NCBI RefSeq assembly: GCF_014650595.1
Contig: NZ_BMVG01000001.1
Coordinates: forward strand, 744,001-808,000
Origin: Streptomyces alanosinicus
Lineage (GTDB): Bacteria > Actinomycetota > Actinomycetes > Streptomycetales > Streptomycetaceae
Length of the DNA stretch: 64,000 nucleotides
Direction of reading: 5' to 3'
The notes under the pieces were generated by a model. The model had not been told where the DNA came from. It did no database searches and saw only the letters and a list, made by a program, of their open reading frames with translations. This document shows positions 8,200 through 19,086 of the stretch, piece after piece (positions within the stretch are counted from its first letter, which is position 1; each line of letters opens with the position of its first letter). Made by a program: the position numbers and the translations under genes.

Positions 8200-8883
8200 T
8201 CAGCGGCCCGCCACGGGCACCGTCAGCCGTCCGTCGTGGACTTCGGCGATCCGGTCGGCGCCCGTCAGATGGGTCCGGTCGTGGGTGACCAGGACCGTCG
8301 CGGTGGCCCGCTCATGGGTCAGACGGGTGATCAGGTCGACGACGGCGGCGCCGCGTTCGTGGTCGAGGGCGCTGGTGGGTTCGTCGACCAGGAGGAGGGT
8401 GGGGTCGTTCATCAGGGCGCGGGCGATGCCGATCCGCTGGCGCTGCCCGCCGGAGAGCCGGTGGGGGCGCCGTCCGGCCTGGGCGGTGAGACCCACCGCG
8501 GCCAGCAGTTCCAGGGCGCGGCCGCGGGCCTTCGCCGGTGAGCGCCCGTCGATCCGGGCCATGAGCTGCAGTTGCTCGGCCGCGGTGAGGGAGGGCAGCA
8601 GATGGGGCTGCTGGAAGACGATGCCGATCCTGCGGCGGCGCAGCTCGGTCAGCTCCCCGCGGCTCAGCCCGGCCGTGGTGACGCCGTCGACGGTGACGGT
8701 GCCGGCGTCGGGGGTGACGAGGGTCGCGGCGACGGCGAGCAGGCTGGACTTGCCGGAGCCGGAGGGGCCGATCACGGCGGTCAGCGTGCCCCTGGGCACG
8801 TCCAGGCTCACCTGGTCCAGCGCGGTCAGCCGGTGCTCGCCGTCGGGGTAGGTGAGGGTGATGCCGGACAGGTTCAGGCTCAT
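8200..8883 (-). CDS. ABC transporter ATP-binding protein (MacB/LolD type)
   Basis: 227-residue ATPase with Walker A GPSGSGKSS near residue 40, signature LSGGQRQRIGIARAL near 143 and Walker B LLLVDEPTSAL. It is the partner of the FtsX-like permease, whose TGA it overlaps as ATGA. Such pairs export lipids, peptides or antibiotics or act in envelope stress; nothing here fixes the substrate. The divergent kinase/regulator pair beside it probably controls it. Confidence 0.9.
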   Translation of the reverse strand: MSLNLSGITLTYPDGEHRLTALDQVSLDVPRGTLTAVIGPSGSGKSSLLAVAATLVTPDAGTVTVDGVTTAGLSRGELTELRRRRIGIVFQQPHLLPSLTAAEQLQLMARIDGRSPAKARGRALELLAAVGLTAQAGRRPHRLSGGQRQRIGIARALMNDPTLLLVDEPTSALDHERGAAVVDLITRLTHERATATVLVTHDRTHLTGADRIAEVHDGRLTVPVAGR

Positions 8884-9968
8884 CGGGCGCTCCCCAGGGC
8901 GGTCAGCGGGTCCACGGAGGTGATGCGGCGGACGGACAGGGCGGCCCCGAGCGCGCCGATCAGGATCATCACGGCGGCGGGGACGAGGACGGTGGCGGGG
9001 GTGAGCTGGAACGGCACCGCGTCGCGCACGACGAGCGCGCCGAGGGCGGCGGCGGTCCCGGTGCCGAGGAGGGTGCCAGCGACGAGGAGGACGGCGGCCT
9101 GGCCGAGGGCGTCCCCGACCAGATGCGCGGTGGAGGCGCCGAGGGCCTTGAGGACGGCGATGTCGCCGCTGCGCTGGATGGTCCAGACGGTGAAGAAGGC
9201 ACCGACGACGAGGGCGGAGATGGCGAACAGGAAGCCGCGCATCAGCTGGAGGGAGCCGTTCTCGGAGGAGTAGGAGCCGATCGCGGACAGCGAGGCGTCC
9301 TTGGTGACGGTCCTGGTGCCGATCGTCCGGTCGGCGGCCGTGACATCGGCGCCGGCGGTGGTGTCCAGGGCGATCACGGTCGCGGCCGGACCGCCGCCGG
9401 TGCCCTGCGGGGGCGCCGTCCGCTGCCAGGTGGTGAGGCTGGTCCAGATCACGGGGGTGTGGCTGAAGGAGGCGTCCCCCCGGACGGCCGCCACCGTCAT
9501 CGTCCGGCCGGCCAGGGTGAAGGTGCCGCCCGGCCGGAGGGCGAGGTCGTCGGCGGCCGTGGCGGACAGCACCGCCGTACGGTCGCGGATCCGGTCGCCG
9601 TCCGGGGCCAGGCGGGATCCGGGCCGTACGCCGAAGGCGGAGACACCGGCGCTGCGGTGGCCGGCGGTGGCCTTGGTCGTGGTGATCCCGAGGGGTTCGG
9701 CGCGGGTGACGCCGGGCACCTTCGCCCACTGTTCCCACTGCCGGGCGGTGACGGTGGAGTCGGCGTACGACAGGCTCTGCCCCGCGGCCGGGGGCTCGAA
9801 GGCGATCCGGTCGGCGCTCAGGCCGGTGATCGCGGAGATGTTCTGCCGGCCGAGGCCGGCGGTCAGTCCGGACAGCAGCCCGACCAACAGCGTGATCAGG
9901 GTGATGACGGCTCCCATCAGGGCGAACCTGCCCTTGGCGAACCTCAGGTCTCTCCAGGCGACGAACAC
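8880..9968 (-). CDS. FtsX-like ABC transporter permease
   Basis: About 362 residues. One membrane helix near the N-terminus (after RDLRFAKGRFALMG) is followed by a roughly 200-residue extracytoplasmic domain and three C-terminal helices, the MacB/FtsX topology. The start is taken as GTG at 9968, giving VFVAWRDLRFAKG, the usual N-terminus of this family, with a purine-rich GAGAGAG about 11 nt upstream. An in-frame ATG at 10049 would add 27 residues without family support. Confidence 0.85.
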   Translation of the reverse strand: MFVAWRDLRFAKGRFALMGAVITLITLLVGLLSGLTAGLGRQNISAITGLSADRIAFEPPAAGQSLSYADSTVTARQWEQWAKVPGVTRAEPLGITTTKATAGHRSAGVSAFGVRPGSRLAPDGDRIRDRTAVLSATAADDLALRPGGTFTLAGRTMTVAAVRGDASFSHTPVIWTSLTTWQRTAPPQGTGGGPAATVIALDTTAGADVTAADRTIGTRTVTKDASLSAIGSYSSENGSLQLMRGFLFAISALVVGAFFTVWTIQRSGDIAVLKALGASTAHLVGDALGQAAVLLVAGTLLGTGTAAALGALVVRDAVPFQLTPATVLVPAAVMILIGALGAALSVRRITSVDPLTALGSAR

Positions 9969-10148
9969 GGCTTCGGCTGCTCTCTCGCGGTGTCTCAGGG
10001 GGTTGGACGGTGTGCCTCCACCGTCGCCGTCGGTGCCCCTTGCGGGCATCTGGCGGCGGAGGGCACTTCGCGGACCGAAAGGCGGCGCGTGGATTGCAAC
10101 TTTCGGCAGAGGCCCGACCGCGGGCGGCTTCTTTAGGCTGGGGGGACT

Positions 10149-11387
10149 GTGAACACCGCTGCCCCCGCCCTGACCCCGACCACCCGGGCCCTGTCCTGGT
10201 GCCTGCATCTGCTGGTCGTCGGCCTGCTCGCGCTGTCCGCCGGCCGGGCCGTGACCGGTCCGCTGCCGTATGCCGGGCCGACCGTGGCCGTGGCGGCCGG
10301 GTGCGGGCTGGTGTACGCGGCGGGGCCGCTGCTGCCCCGGATACGCGGGGACCGGCGGGCCGCCGCCTGGTGGCTGGCCGCCGTCGGCGCGGTGTGGCTG
10401 GCGCTGCTGGCGCTGTCCGCCGACGGGGTCTGGGTCGCCTTCCCGCTGTACTTCCTCCAGCTGCATCTGCTGCCGCGCCGGACCGGCCTCGCCGCCGTGG
10501 CCGCGACCGCGCTCGCCGCGATCACCGCGTTCGCCGCCCATCAGGGCTCCTTCAGCGCGGCCATGGCGATCGGCCCGGCGCTCGGGGCCGCCGTCGCGGT
10601 CGCGGTGGTGTGGGGGTACCAGGCGCTGTACCGGGAGAGCGAACGGCGCCGGCAGCTGATCGAGGAACTCACCGCCACGCGCGCCGATCTGGCCGAGGCC
10701 CAGCACACCGCGGGCGTGCTGGCCGAGCGGGAGCGGCTGGCCCGGGAGATCCACGACACGCTCGCGCAGGGGTTGTCCAGCATCCAGCTGCTGCTGCGCG
10801 CCGCCGAGCGGAATCTGCCGGGCACCCCGGAGAACGCCACGCGCCACGTCGGCCAGGCCCGCCAGGCCGCGGTCGACAGTCTCGCCGAGGCCCGCCGCTT
10901 CGTCGCCGCGCTCGCCCCGCCCGCCCTGGAGGGCACGACCCTGGCGGACGCGCTGGAACGGCTGTGCGCCACCACCGGCGCCCGGCACCGGCTCACGGCC
11001 CGTTTCCGCCTCGACGGCGAACCGGTTCCGCTGCCGACCGCGCACGAGGTCGCCCTGCTGCGCGTCGCCCAGTCCGCCCTGGCCAACACCGTCCGGCACG
11101 CGCGGGCCGGCGCCGTGGATGTCACGCTGGGCCGCCAGGGCGACGAGGTCACCCTGAGCGTCGTCGACGACGGCGTCGGGTTCGACCCCGGCCGGCTGCC
11201 GGTGCCCGACCCCGAGACGGGCGGCTTCGGGCTGCCCGCGATGCGCACCCGTCTGCACGCCCTCGGCGGCACCCTGGGCCTCGACTCCGCCCCCGGCCAC
11301 GGCACCCGCCTGACCGCCCGGCTCCCCGTCAGCGCCGGCTCCCAGGTCCGGCCGTCCCCGCCCGCCGAGACCGAGGTCCGTTCATGA
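10149..11387 (+). CDS. Two-component sensor histidine kinase (NarL/DesK type)
   Basis: 412 residues. The N-terminal 160 residues hold about five membrane helices with no large sensor domain, suggesting that it senses the membrane or the neighbouring transporter. The HisKA_3 dimerisation box REIHDTLAQGL contains the phosphoacceptor His202. The ATP-binding domain shows an N-box around VRHARA and G-boxes DDGVGF and GGFGLPAM. GTG start preceded by GGGGG. TAGGCT at 10134-10139 is close enough to the start that the transcript may be nearly leaderless. ATGA overlap with the response regulator. Confidence 0.92.
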   Translation: MNTAAPALTPTTRALSWCLHLLVVGLLALSAGRAVTGPLPYAGPTVAVAAGCGLVYAAGPLLPRIRGDRRAAAWWLAAVGAVWLALLALSADGVWVAFPLYFLQLHLLPRRTGLAAVAATALAAITAFAAHQGSFSAAMAIGPALGAAVAVAVVWGYQALYRESERRRQLIEELTATRADLAEAQHTAGVLAERERLAREIHDTLAQGLSSIQLLLRAAERNLPGTPENATRHVGQARQAAVDSLAEARRFVAALAPPALEGTTLADALERLCATTGARHRLTARFRLDGEPVPLPTAHEVALLRVAQSALANTVRHARAGAVDVTLGRQGDEVTLSVVDDGVGFDPGRLPVPDPETGGFGLPAMRTRLHALGGTLGLDSAPGHGTRLTARLPVSAGSQVRPSPPAETEVRS

Positions 11388-12019
11388 GCGACCGTCCTGT
11401 GCGTCTGCTGCTCGCCGACGACCATCCCGTGGTGCGGGCGGGGCTGCGGGCCGTACTGGAGACCGAGCCGGATCTCGTCGTCGTGGCGGAGGCCGCCACC
11501 GCCGAGGACGCCGTCGCCCGGGCCGCCCGGGGCGACATCGACGTCGTCCTGATGGATCTGCAGTTCGGCAAGGGGATGGGCGGCGCCGAGGCGACCGCCG
11601 CGATCACGGCGCGGCCGGGCGCGCCCCGGGTCGTGATCGTCACCACCTACGACTCCGACGCCGACACCCTTCCGGCGATCGAGGCCGGCGCCACCGGCTA
11701 CCTCCTGAAGGACGCCCCTCCGGAGGAGCTGGCGGCCGCCGTACGCACGGCCGCCACCGGACGCACCGCGCTGGCGCCCGCGGTCGCGGACCGGCTCATG
11801 AACCGGCTGCGCGCGCCCGGCACTTCACTGACCCGGCGCGAGACGGAGGTCCTCGCCCTGGTCGCCGAGGGGCTGTCCAACCAGGCCGTCGGCGTGCGCC
11901 TCCACCTCACCGAGGGCACGGTCAAGTCCCACCTGGCCCGCGTCTACGCCAAGCTCGGCGTCGACTCCCGGACCGCGGCGGTGGCCACGGCGACGGATCT
12001 CGGACTGATCCGCCGTTAG
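11384..12019 (+). CDS. LuxR-family response regulator
   Basis: 211 residues: a receiver domain with the acidic pair DD at the start of the fold, phosphoacceptor Asp58 (VLMDLQFG) and the conserved lysine in LLKDAP, then a C-terminal LuxR helix-turn-helix (LTRRETEVLALVAEGLSNQAVG). It is co-translated with the kinase and probably regulates the divergent ABC exporter. Its TAG stop opens the sequence TAGGGCCTGTC, an end of the palindromic repeats found elsewhere in the window. Confidence 0.93.
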   Translation: MSDRPVRLLLADDHPVVRAGLRAVLETEPDLVVVAEAATAEDAVARAARGDIDVVLMDLQFGKGMGGAEATAAITARPGAPRVVIVTTYDSDADTLPAIEAGATGYLLKDAPPEELAAAVRTAATGRTALAPAVADRLMNRLRAPGTSLTRRETEVLALVAEGLSNQAVGVRLHLTEGTVKSHLARVYAKLGVDSRTAAVATATDLGLIRR

Positions 12020-12069
12020 GGCCTGTCGTCAGGCCTGCCCGGCGGAGCCGAAGCCCCTGGCCCCGGCCC

Positions 12070-12765
12070 TCAGGACGGGGTGCGGGCCGCCGCCAGCAGC
12101 CGCGTCACATCGTCGGCGCAGATCGTCAGGGCCGCGCCCACCGTGGCGAGGGCGTCGCGTTCGGCCGGGGTGTAGGGGCCGTCCGCGAGGGCGATGCGGG
12201 CGGCCTGGAGGAGGAGGGATTCGCGGCCGGCGGGGGCGAGGTGCGGGGCGAGCGGGTCGAGGGCCTCGTGCAGCTCTATCGTCAGGCTCGTGCCGCACTC
12301 CGCGCCGAGGACCCGGCCGGTGTCGGCGGCGAGCGCCTCGACCAGCGCGGCCAGCTGTTCCTCGGTACAGCCGTCGAAGCCGGCCGCGCGCACGGCGCCG
12401 GCGGCCGTCTCCAGGGCCGTACGCGAGGAGGCACCGCCCGCGGCGAGCACGGCGAGCGCGACGGTGTGCACGGCGTCGCGCAGCATCGCCGAGAAGCGGC
12501 GGGTGGTGGGGTGGTCGAGGACGTCGGTGCCGTAGTGGTGGCGGCAGGCCGCGCACTCCACGACCGGCCCGGCGCTTCCGCGCGGCAGCAGCGGCAGCCC
12601 GAGCAGGGTGAGGCGGCGGCGTCCGGTGAGCCGCTGGTAGTTGCGGTCGCCTCCGCAGCCCGGGCAGTAGAACTCGCCGTCCCCGACGGGAGTCCACGCG
12701 GTGCGGACGCGCAGGATGTGCACAGCCTTGGCGGCACGGCCGTCTCGTCCCCGTACTGGCAGCAC
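12070..12765 (-). CDS. TerB-like (tellurite-resistance family) protein with zinc ribbon
   Basis: 231 residues. The N-terminal part has two CxxC pairs (CPGC and CAAC), which look like a zinc ribbon, and the C-terminal part is an alpha-helical TerB-like domain of about 130 residues. Function is unknown; TerB-like proteins are linked to membrane-associated stress responses. The GTG start at 12765 is chosen because GGAGGTGC lies 7 nt upstream and the protein then begins at the conserved LPVRGRDGRAAKA. A longer frame from an ATG at 12825 exists but has no comparable site. Confidence 0.75.
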   Translation of the reverse strand: MLPVRGRDGRAAKAVHILRVRTAWTPVGDGEFYCPGCGGDRNYQRLTGRRRLTLLGLPLLPRGSAGPVVECAACRHHYGTDVLDHPTTRRFSAMLRDAVHTVALAVLAAGGASSRTALETAAGAVRAAGFDGCTEEQLAALVEALAADTGRVLGAECGTSLTIELHEALDPLAPHLAPAGRESLLLQAARIALADGPYTPAERDALATVGAALTICADDVTRLLAAARTPS

Positions 12766-12896
12766 GTCGCACCTCCGTAACCGCACGGCAACATCGCCGC
12801 GCTGGCGTGATGTTAGCCACATCACCGACGCTGAGTCAGTACCTCGTACGAGACCTTTCCGTGACCTCGGTGGGGCGGTGGCCGATAAACGACGGT

Positions 12897-12926
12897 GCCC
12901 TGACCGCCGTACACAGCGGTCAGGGC
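12897..12926 (-). terminator. leuA terminator hairpin
   Basis: GCCCTGACCGC, an 8-nt loop, then GCGGTCAGGGC form a perfect 11-bp stem 23 nt beyond the leuA stop. There is no long U-tract, as is usual in Streptomyces. It could also act on transcription from the opposite side. Confidence 0.75.
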
Positions 12927-12949
12927 ATCGAAAGGCCCGGTCAGAGCGG

Positions 12950-14767
<1,818 letters not shown>

Positions 14768-14768
<1 letters not shown>

Positions 14769-14815
14769 TACAGGCCCTCGCCGCGGCAGCTAAGAAGAAG
14801 CAGCCCGAAACGCAT
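14768..14815 (-). CDS. leuA leader peptide (leucine-rich, 15 aa)
   Basis: A 15-codon frame reading MRFGLLLLSCRGEGL, with four consecutive leucine codons (CTG CTT CTT CTT) and a fifth at the end. CTT is a rare codon in high-GC Streptomyces, which would strengthen stalling when leucyl-tRNA is scarce. GGAG lies 4 nt before the ATG. It ends 96 nt upstream of the leuA start on the same strand. Its composition and position match classical amino-acid leader peptides, and leader-peptide control of leuA has been studied in S. coelicolor. Confidence 0.8.
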
Positions 14816-14863
14816 GATGCTCCGCAGCCTAGCCGAGCCACCCGGGACGCGGGGGCGTGTCCC

Positions 14864-14894
14864 AGTATGCGGGACCGGGGGATAAATAGGACAA
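14864..14894 (-). promoter_or_regulatory. Candidate leuA promoter
   Basis: On the minus strand TTGTCC (14894-14889) and CATACT (14869-14864) are spaced by 19 bp in an unusually AT-containing stretch. RNA would start near 14857, about 40 nt before the leader peptide, which suits an attenuated leader transcript. The spacing is slightly long, so confidence is moderate. Confidence 0.4.
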
Positions 14895-15017
14895 AAAGTG
14901 CGCCGCGCCACATCGATCTAGCACATTGTCACGGAGCGTGGCGCTCCTGTCCCGGTATTTCACCAATCATGGTGGCACCTAGTGACATCGACATCACACA
15001 ATGCGATGGTGCGGGGC

Positions 15018-16079
15018 ATGACGACCAACGGGGGCTTCCAGCCCGTCTTCTGCACGATCGTGCCGCCGCATATCCTCGACCGGCTCTCCCAGCACGAGGA
15101 CCCGACGCTCCACGAACCCGCACGGCGCACCCTGGAGCACGACGGGGCCCTGCGCACCCAGCGCCGGGTCACCGCCGCCCGCACCGCCGCCGCTCCGGCC
15201 GGCACGCCGTCGGACCAGCCGGACCGCACCATCTTCGACGCCGGCCACCAGGAGACCCTGCCGGGCAGGAAGGTGCACACCGAGAAGGACAAGCCCGGCA
15301 AGGACGCGACCGTGAACCGCGCGCACGCGGGCCTGGGCGCCACCTTCGAGCTGTATCTGAAGGCCTACGGCCGGCACTCCATCGACGGCGCGGGCCTGCC
15401 GCTGAACGCGACGGTGCACTACGGCGAGAACTACGACAACGCCTTCTGGAACGGCGAGCAGATGGTGTTCGGCGACGGCGACGGCACCACGTTCCTCGAC
15501 TTCACCATCCCCGTCGACGTCATCGGCCACGAGCTGACCCACGGCGTCACCCAGTACACCGCGAACCTGGACTACCAGGGGCAGTCGGGCGCGCTCAACG
15601 AGTCGGTCTCCGACGTCTTCGGCTCCCTCATCAAGCAGTACGCCCTCGGCCAGAGCGCCGACCAGGCCGACTGGCTGATCGGCGCGGGCCTGCTCGGCCC
15701 GCACATCCACGGCGAGGCGCTGCGCTCGATGAAGGCCCCGGGCACGGCGTACGACGACCCGAACCTGGGCAAGGACCCGCAGCCGGCGACCATGGACGGC
15801 TACGTCCGCACCAGCCAGGACAACGGCGGTGTGCACCTCAACTCCGGCATCCCCAACCACGCCTTCTACCTGGTCGCCACGGCGATCGGCGGGCAGGCCT
15901 GGGAGAAGGCCGGGCAGATCTGGTACGACGTGCTCACCGGCGGCGAGCTGGCGTCCGACGCCGACTTCGCCGACTTCGCCCGGCTCACGGCCGCCGCGGC
16001 CAAGTCCCGCTACGGCGACGGCGAGGAGGCGAAGGCCGTCCTCGGCGCCTGGTCGCAGGTGAAGGTGCCGACTTCCTGA
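15018..16079 (+). CDS. M4-family metallopeptidase, protealysin type
   Basis: 353-residue thermolysin-family zinc protease. The short N-terminal propeptide contains FCTIVPPHIL, the PPHIL-type motif typical of protealysin-like proteases, and there is no signal peptide. The catalytic domain has HELTH at residues 171-175, the third zinc ligand in NESVSD, and the transition-state histidine in the GVHLNSGIPNHAFY region. The ATG at 15018 starts right before the propeptide; ATGs at 15006 and 14982 are alternatives. An emfourin-like inhibitor gene follows 30 nt downstream, so this is a protease-inhibitor pair. Protealysin-like enzymes are thought to act on intracellular or host-cell proteins rather than as classical exoenzymes. 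Confidence 0.92.
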   Translation: MTTNGGFQPVFCTIVPPHILDRLSQHEDPTLHEPARRTLEHDGALRTQRRVTAARTAAAPAGTPSDQPDRTIFDAGHQETLPGRKVHTEKDKPGKDATVNRAHAGLGATFELYLKAYGRHSIDGAGLPLNATVHYGENYDNAFWNGEQMVFGDGDGTTFLDFTIPVDVIGHELTHGVTQYTANLDYQGQSGALNESVSDVFGSLIKQYALGQSADQADWLIGAGLLGPHIHGEALRSMKAPGTAYDDPNLGKDPQPATMDGYVRTSQDNGGVHLNSGIPNHAFYLVATAIGGQAWEKAGQIWYDVLTGGELASDADFADFARLTAAAAKSRYGDGEEAKAVLGAWSQVKVPTS

Positions 16080-16109
16080 ATCCGCGTCCCGCGTACTAGA
16101 CAGGGAGCC

Positions 16110-16376
16110 ATGCGTATCCAAGTACGACGCACGGGTGGCTTCGCGGGCATCGAGCGCCGGGCCGAGGTGGACACCTCGGGCCGGCCCGACGCGGCCGCGT
16201 GGGAGGGCCTGGCCGGGCGGGTCCTCGCGGCCGGCCCGGACACCGCGCCGGCCGGCGTCCCGGACGGCTTCCGGTACGAGATCACCGTGGACGGCCGTAC
16301 GGTGCACGCGGCCGATCCCCGACTCACCGAGGACCAAAGGGAGTTGGTGAGCCGGCTGCTGGAGGAAGGGGCGTAG
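16110..16376 (+). CDS. Emfourin-like inhibitor of the M4 protease
   Basis: 88-residue protein beginning MRIQVRRTGGFAGI, then EVDTSGR and a C-terminal DPRLTEDQRELVSRLLEEG helix. This pattern matches emfourin, the proteinaceous inhibitor first described next to protealysin in Serratia. It lies directly downstream of the M4 protease with no promoter visible in the 30-nt gap, so the two are probably co-expressed and the inhibitor keeps the protease in check in the cytoplasm. It has no signal peptide, matching the protease. Confidence 0.8.
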   Translation: MRIQVRRTGGFAGIERRAEVDTSGRPDAAAWEGLAGRVLAAGPDTAPAGVPDGFRYEITVDGRTVHAADPRLTEDQRELVSRLLEEGA

Positions 16377-16457
16377 AGAGGCGACCGGAAGGGGCGCGGG
16401 CGCCGGTCGCCGCCGGGGCATTGACTTACGTTACCGGGGGTAAGGATGATCCCGGCC

Positions 16458-17771
16458 ATGGCGACTGACGCAGGCGATCCGATACCCCGGTTCCCGGACG
16501 GCTTTGTGTGGGGTGTGTCGACCTCCGCCCATCAGATCGAGGGCGCGGCCGACGAACGTGAGGCATCCGTGTGGGACGTGTTCACGGCCCGGCCGGGGCG
16601 GGTGAAGGACGGTTCGACGGCGGCGGTGGCCTGCGACCACTACCACCGCTACCGCGAGGACGTGGCCCTGCTCGCCGGCCTCGGCGTGGACGCGTACCGC
16701 TTCTCGGTGTCCTGGCCCCGGGTGAACTCCCCCGGCGGCCTGGACTTCTACGACCGCCTCGTGGACGAGCTGTGCGCGGCGGGCGTACGGCCCGTGCCCA
16801 CCCTCTTCCACTGGGACCTGCCCGCCACGCTGGACTGGCGGCAGCGGGACACGGCGGCCCGGTTCGCCGACCACGTGTCCGTGGTGGCCGAGCGGCTCGG
16901 CGACCGCGTGCCGAAGTGGATCACCCTCAACGAACCCGCCGAACACACCCTCCTGGGCCACGCCATCGGCGCCCACGCCCCCGGCGAACGGCTCCTCTTC
17001 GACGCGCTCCCGGTCGCCCACCACCAGCTCCTCGCCCACGGGCTCGCGGTACGGGCCCTGCGCGCGGCCGGCGCGCGCGACATCGGCATCGCCAACTCCC
17101 ACGGCCCCACCTGGCCCGCCTCCGCCGCACCCGCGGACACGGAAGCGGCCGGCTTCTACGACCTCCTGCTCAACCGTCTGTTCGCCGAACCGGTCATCCT
17201 CGGTGAATACCCGGACGGGATGGGCGAGTTGATGCCCGGCGATGTGCCGGCCGACCTGTCGGTCATCGCCGAGCCCCTCGACTGGTACGGGGTCAACTAC
17301 TACGCGCCGACCCGCGTGGGCGCCCCGCAGGGCACCGCCACCGAGTTCGGCGGCCTGACCATACCCGCCGAACTGCCCTTCTCGGTACGGGAGATCGAGG
17401 GCCGGCCGACCACCGACTTCGGCTGGCCGGTGGTGCCGGAGGGCCTGACCGAGCTGCTGTGCGGCTTCCGCGAACGCTACGGCGAGAAGCTCCCGCCGAT
17501 CGTGATCACCGAGAACGGCTGCTCGTACGAGGGCGTCGACGACCAGGACCGCATCGCCTACCTCGACGCCCACATCCGCGCCCTGCATACCGCCCTGGAG
17601 TCCGGGGTGGACGTGCGCGGCTACTTCGTGTGGTCGCTGCTGGACAACTTCGAGTGGGCCGAGGGCTATGCGCGCCGCTTCGGCCTGGTGCATGTGGACT
17701 ACGAGACGCAGAAGCGCACCCCGAAGGCCTCCTACCACTGGTTCCGGGACGTGCTCCGGGCCCAGGGATGA
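16458..17771 (+). CDS. Glycoside hydrolase family 1 (beta-glucosidase-like)
   Basis: 437-residue GH1 TIM barrel. The acid/base glutamate is E159 in TLNEPAEH and the nucleophile is E352 in ITENGCS; both are intact. No signal peptide, so it cleaves imported beta-glycosides. ATG 16458 has AAGG about 12 nt upstream; an ATG at 16446 in the same frame would add four residues. The stop overlaps the start of an MFS transporter, implying uptake and hydrolysis of one substrate. No LacI- or other regulator gene adjoins. Confidence 0.92.
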   Translation: MATDAGDPIPRFPDGFVWGVSTSAHQIEGAADEREASVWDVFTARPGRVKDGSTAAVACDHYHRYREDVALLAGLGVDAYRFSVSWPRVNSPGGLDFYDRLVDELCAAGVRPVPTLFHWDLPATLDWRQRDTAARFADHVSVVAERLGDRVPKWITLNEPAEHTLLGHAIGAHAPGERLLFDALPVAHHQLLAHGLAVRALRAAGARDIGIANSHGPTWPASAAPADTEAAGFYDLLLNRLFAEPVILGEYPDGMGELMPGDVPADLSVIAEPLDWYGVNYYAPTRVGAPQGTATEFGGLTIPAELPFSVREIEGRPTTDFGWPVVPEGLTELLCGFRERYGEKLPPIVITENGCSYEGVDDQDRIAYLDAHIRALHTALESGVDVRGYFVWSLLDNFEWAEGYARRFGLVHVDYETQKRTPKASYHWFRDVLRAQG

Positions 17772-19021
17772 CCGCGGTCCGGCCCTCGGCCGCTCTGGCC
17801 GAGCCGGTGGAGCCCGTCGGCCGGGGCTGGACGGCGGCGCTCTCGCTGGCCAACGGGGCGATCTGGGTCGGCTGGTTCGGGCCGCTGCAGATCCTGCTCG
17901 CCTCCCAGGCGAAGGACTTCGCGCCGGGCTCCGGGATGTCGAAGGAGACGATGCTGGCCTGGGTGACCGGCGCCGGCGCGGTGGTCTCCCTGCTCGCCAA
18001 CCCCGTCTTCGGCGCCCTGTCCGACCGGACCACGTCCCGCCGGGGCCGCCGTACGCCGTGGATCGTGGCCGGGGCGGCGGGCGGCGCGCTGTCGCTGCTG
18101 CTGCTCGCCGCGGCGGGCGAGGTGTGGTCCATGACAGTGGGCTGGTGCCTGGTGCAGCTCACGCTGAACGCGGCGTTCGCGGCCGTCACGGCGGCCGTCC
18201 CGGACCGGGTGCCCAGGCTTCAACGGGGCGCGGTGGGCGGCTGGTTGGGGGCGGCACAGATCCTGGGCGTGGTCGGCGGCACGGGCCTGGCGACCGCGGC
18301 CGGCGGGATCGGGGCCGGGTATGCGGCGTGCGCGGTGTGCACGATGGCGGGGGTGCTGCCGTACGTCCTGCGCCACAAGGATCTGCGGCTCGCCGAGGAG
18401 GACCGGCCGCCGTGGTCCTGGCGGGGGTTTCTGGCGGGGTTCTGGCTGAGCCCGCGCCGGTACCCGGACCTGGGCTGGGCGTGGCTGACCCGGTTCCTGC
18501 TCAACCTCAGCAACTCGCTGGTGCTGCTGTACCTGCTGTACTACCTCCGCGACCGCCTCGACTACCACGACCCCGGCCAGGGGGTGCTGATCCTGACGGC
18601 CGTCAACAGCCTGACGCTGGTGGCGACCGTCGTCGCGGGCGGGGTGTGGTCGGACCGGGCGGGCCGGCGCAAGCCGTTCGTCGTCTGGTCGGGCGTGCTG
18701 ATGGCGGTGGCGACGGCGGCGCTGGCCGGGTGGCAGACCTGGACCGGCGCGATCGTCGCGTCGGCCGTCCTCGGGATCGGCTTCGGCGTGTTCACCTCGG
18801 TGGACTTCGCACTGATGACGGACGTGCTGCCGAAGGCGCTGGACCGGGGCAAGGACCTCGGGGTGATCAACGTGGCCAACGCCCTGCCGCAGGTCGCGGC
18901 CCCCGCCCTCGCCGCGCCGATCGTCACGTACCTCGGCGGCTACCGGATGCTGTACCTGGTGGCGGCGGTGATCGGGCTGGCGGGGGCGGTCCTGGTGACC
19001 CGGATCAGGGGCGTGGACTGA
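17768..19021 (+). CDS. MFS transporter coupled to the GH1 glycosidase
   Basis: 417-residue major facilitator with about 12 membrane helices and the motif GALSDRTTSRRGRRTPW between helices 2 and 3; the RTxxRxGRRxPW pattern resembles sugar/cation (GPH-like) porters. It starts inside the stop of the glycosidase (ATGA), so the two are translated together; import of a beta-glycoside is the simplest role. A second loop motif SDRAGRRKPF lies between helices 8 and 9. Confidence 0.88.
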   Translation: MTAVRPSAALAEPVEPVGRGWTAALSLANGAIWVGWFGPLQILLASQAKDFAPGSGMSKETMLAWVTGAGAVVSLLANPVFGALSDRTTSRRGRRTPWIVAGAAGGALSLLLLAAAGEVWSMTVGWCLVQLTLNAAFAAVTAAVPDRVPRLQRGAVGGWLGAAQILGVVGGTGLATAAGGIGAGYAACAVCTMAGVLPYVLRHKDLRLAEEDRPPWSWRGFLAGFWLSPRRYPDLGWAWLTRFLLNLSNSLVLLYLLYYLRDRLDYHDPGQGVLILTAVNSLTLVATVVAGGVWSDRAGRRKPFVVWSGVLMAVATAALAGWQTWTGAIVASAVLGIGFGVFTSVDFALMTDVLPKALDRGKDLGVINVANALPQVAAPALAAPIVTYLGGYRMLYLVAAVIGLAGAVLVTRIRGVD

Positions 19022-19086
19022 CGCGCCGGCTGCATCGACATGCGGCTACCGCCGCGCGGCCGGCGTACCGAGAAACGCCCCGACCA

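Noticed and set aside
10094..10139. TTGCAA and TAGGCT as a promoter before the histidine kinase
   Set aside because: The spacing of 34 bp is far too long; only the TAGGCT near the start is kept as a possible -10 box in the kinase entry.
8880..11300. Long minus-strand frame extending the FtsX-like permease over the histidine kinase
   Set aside because: The kinase on the other strand has clear motifs; only the first 1.09 kb (8880-9968) carries permease features.
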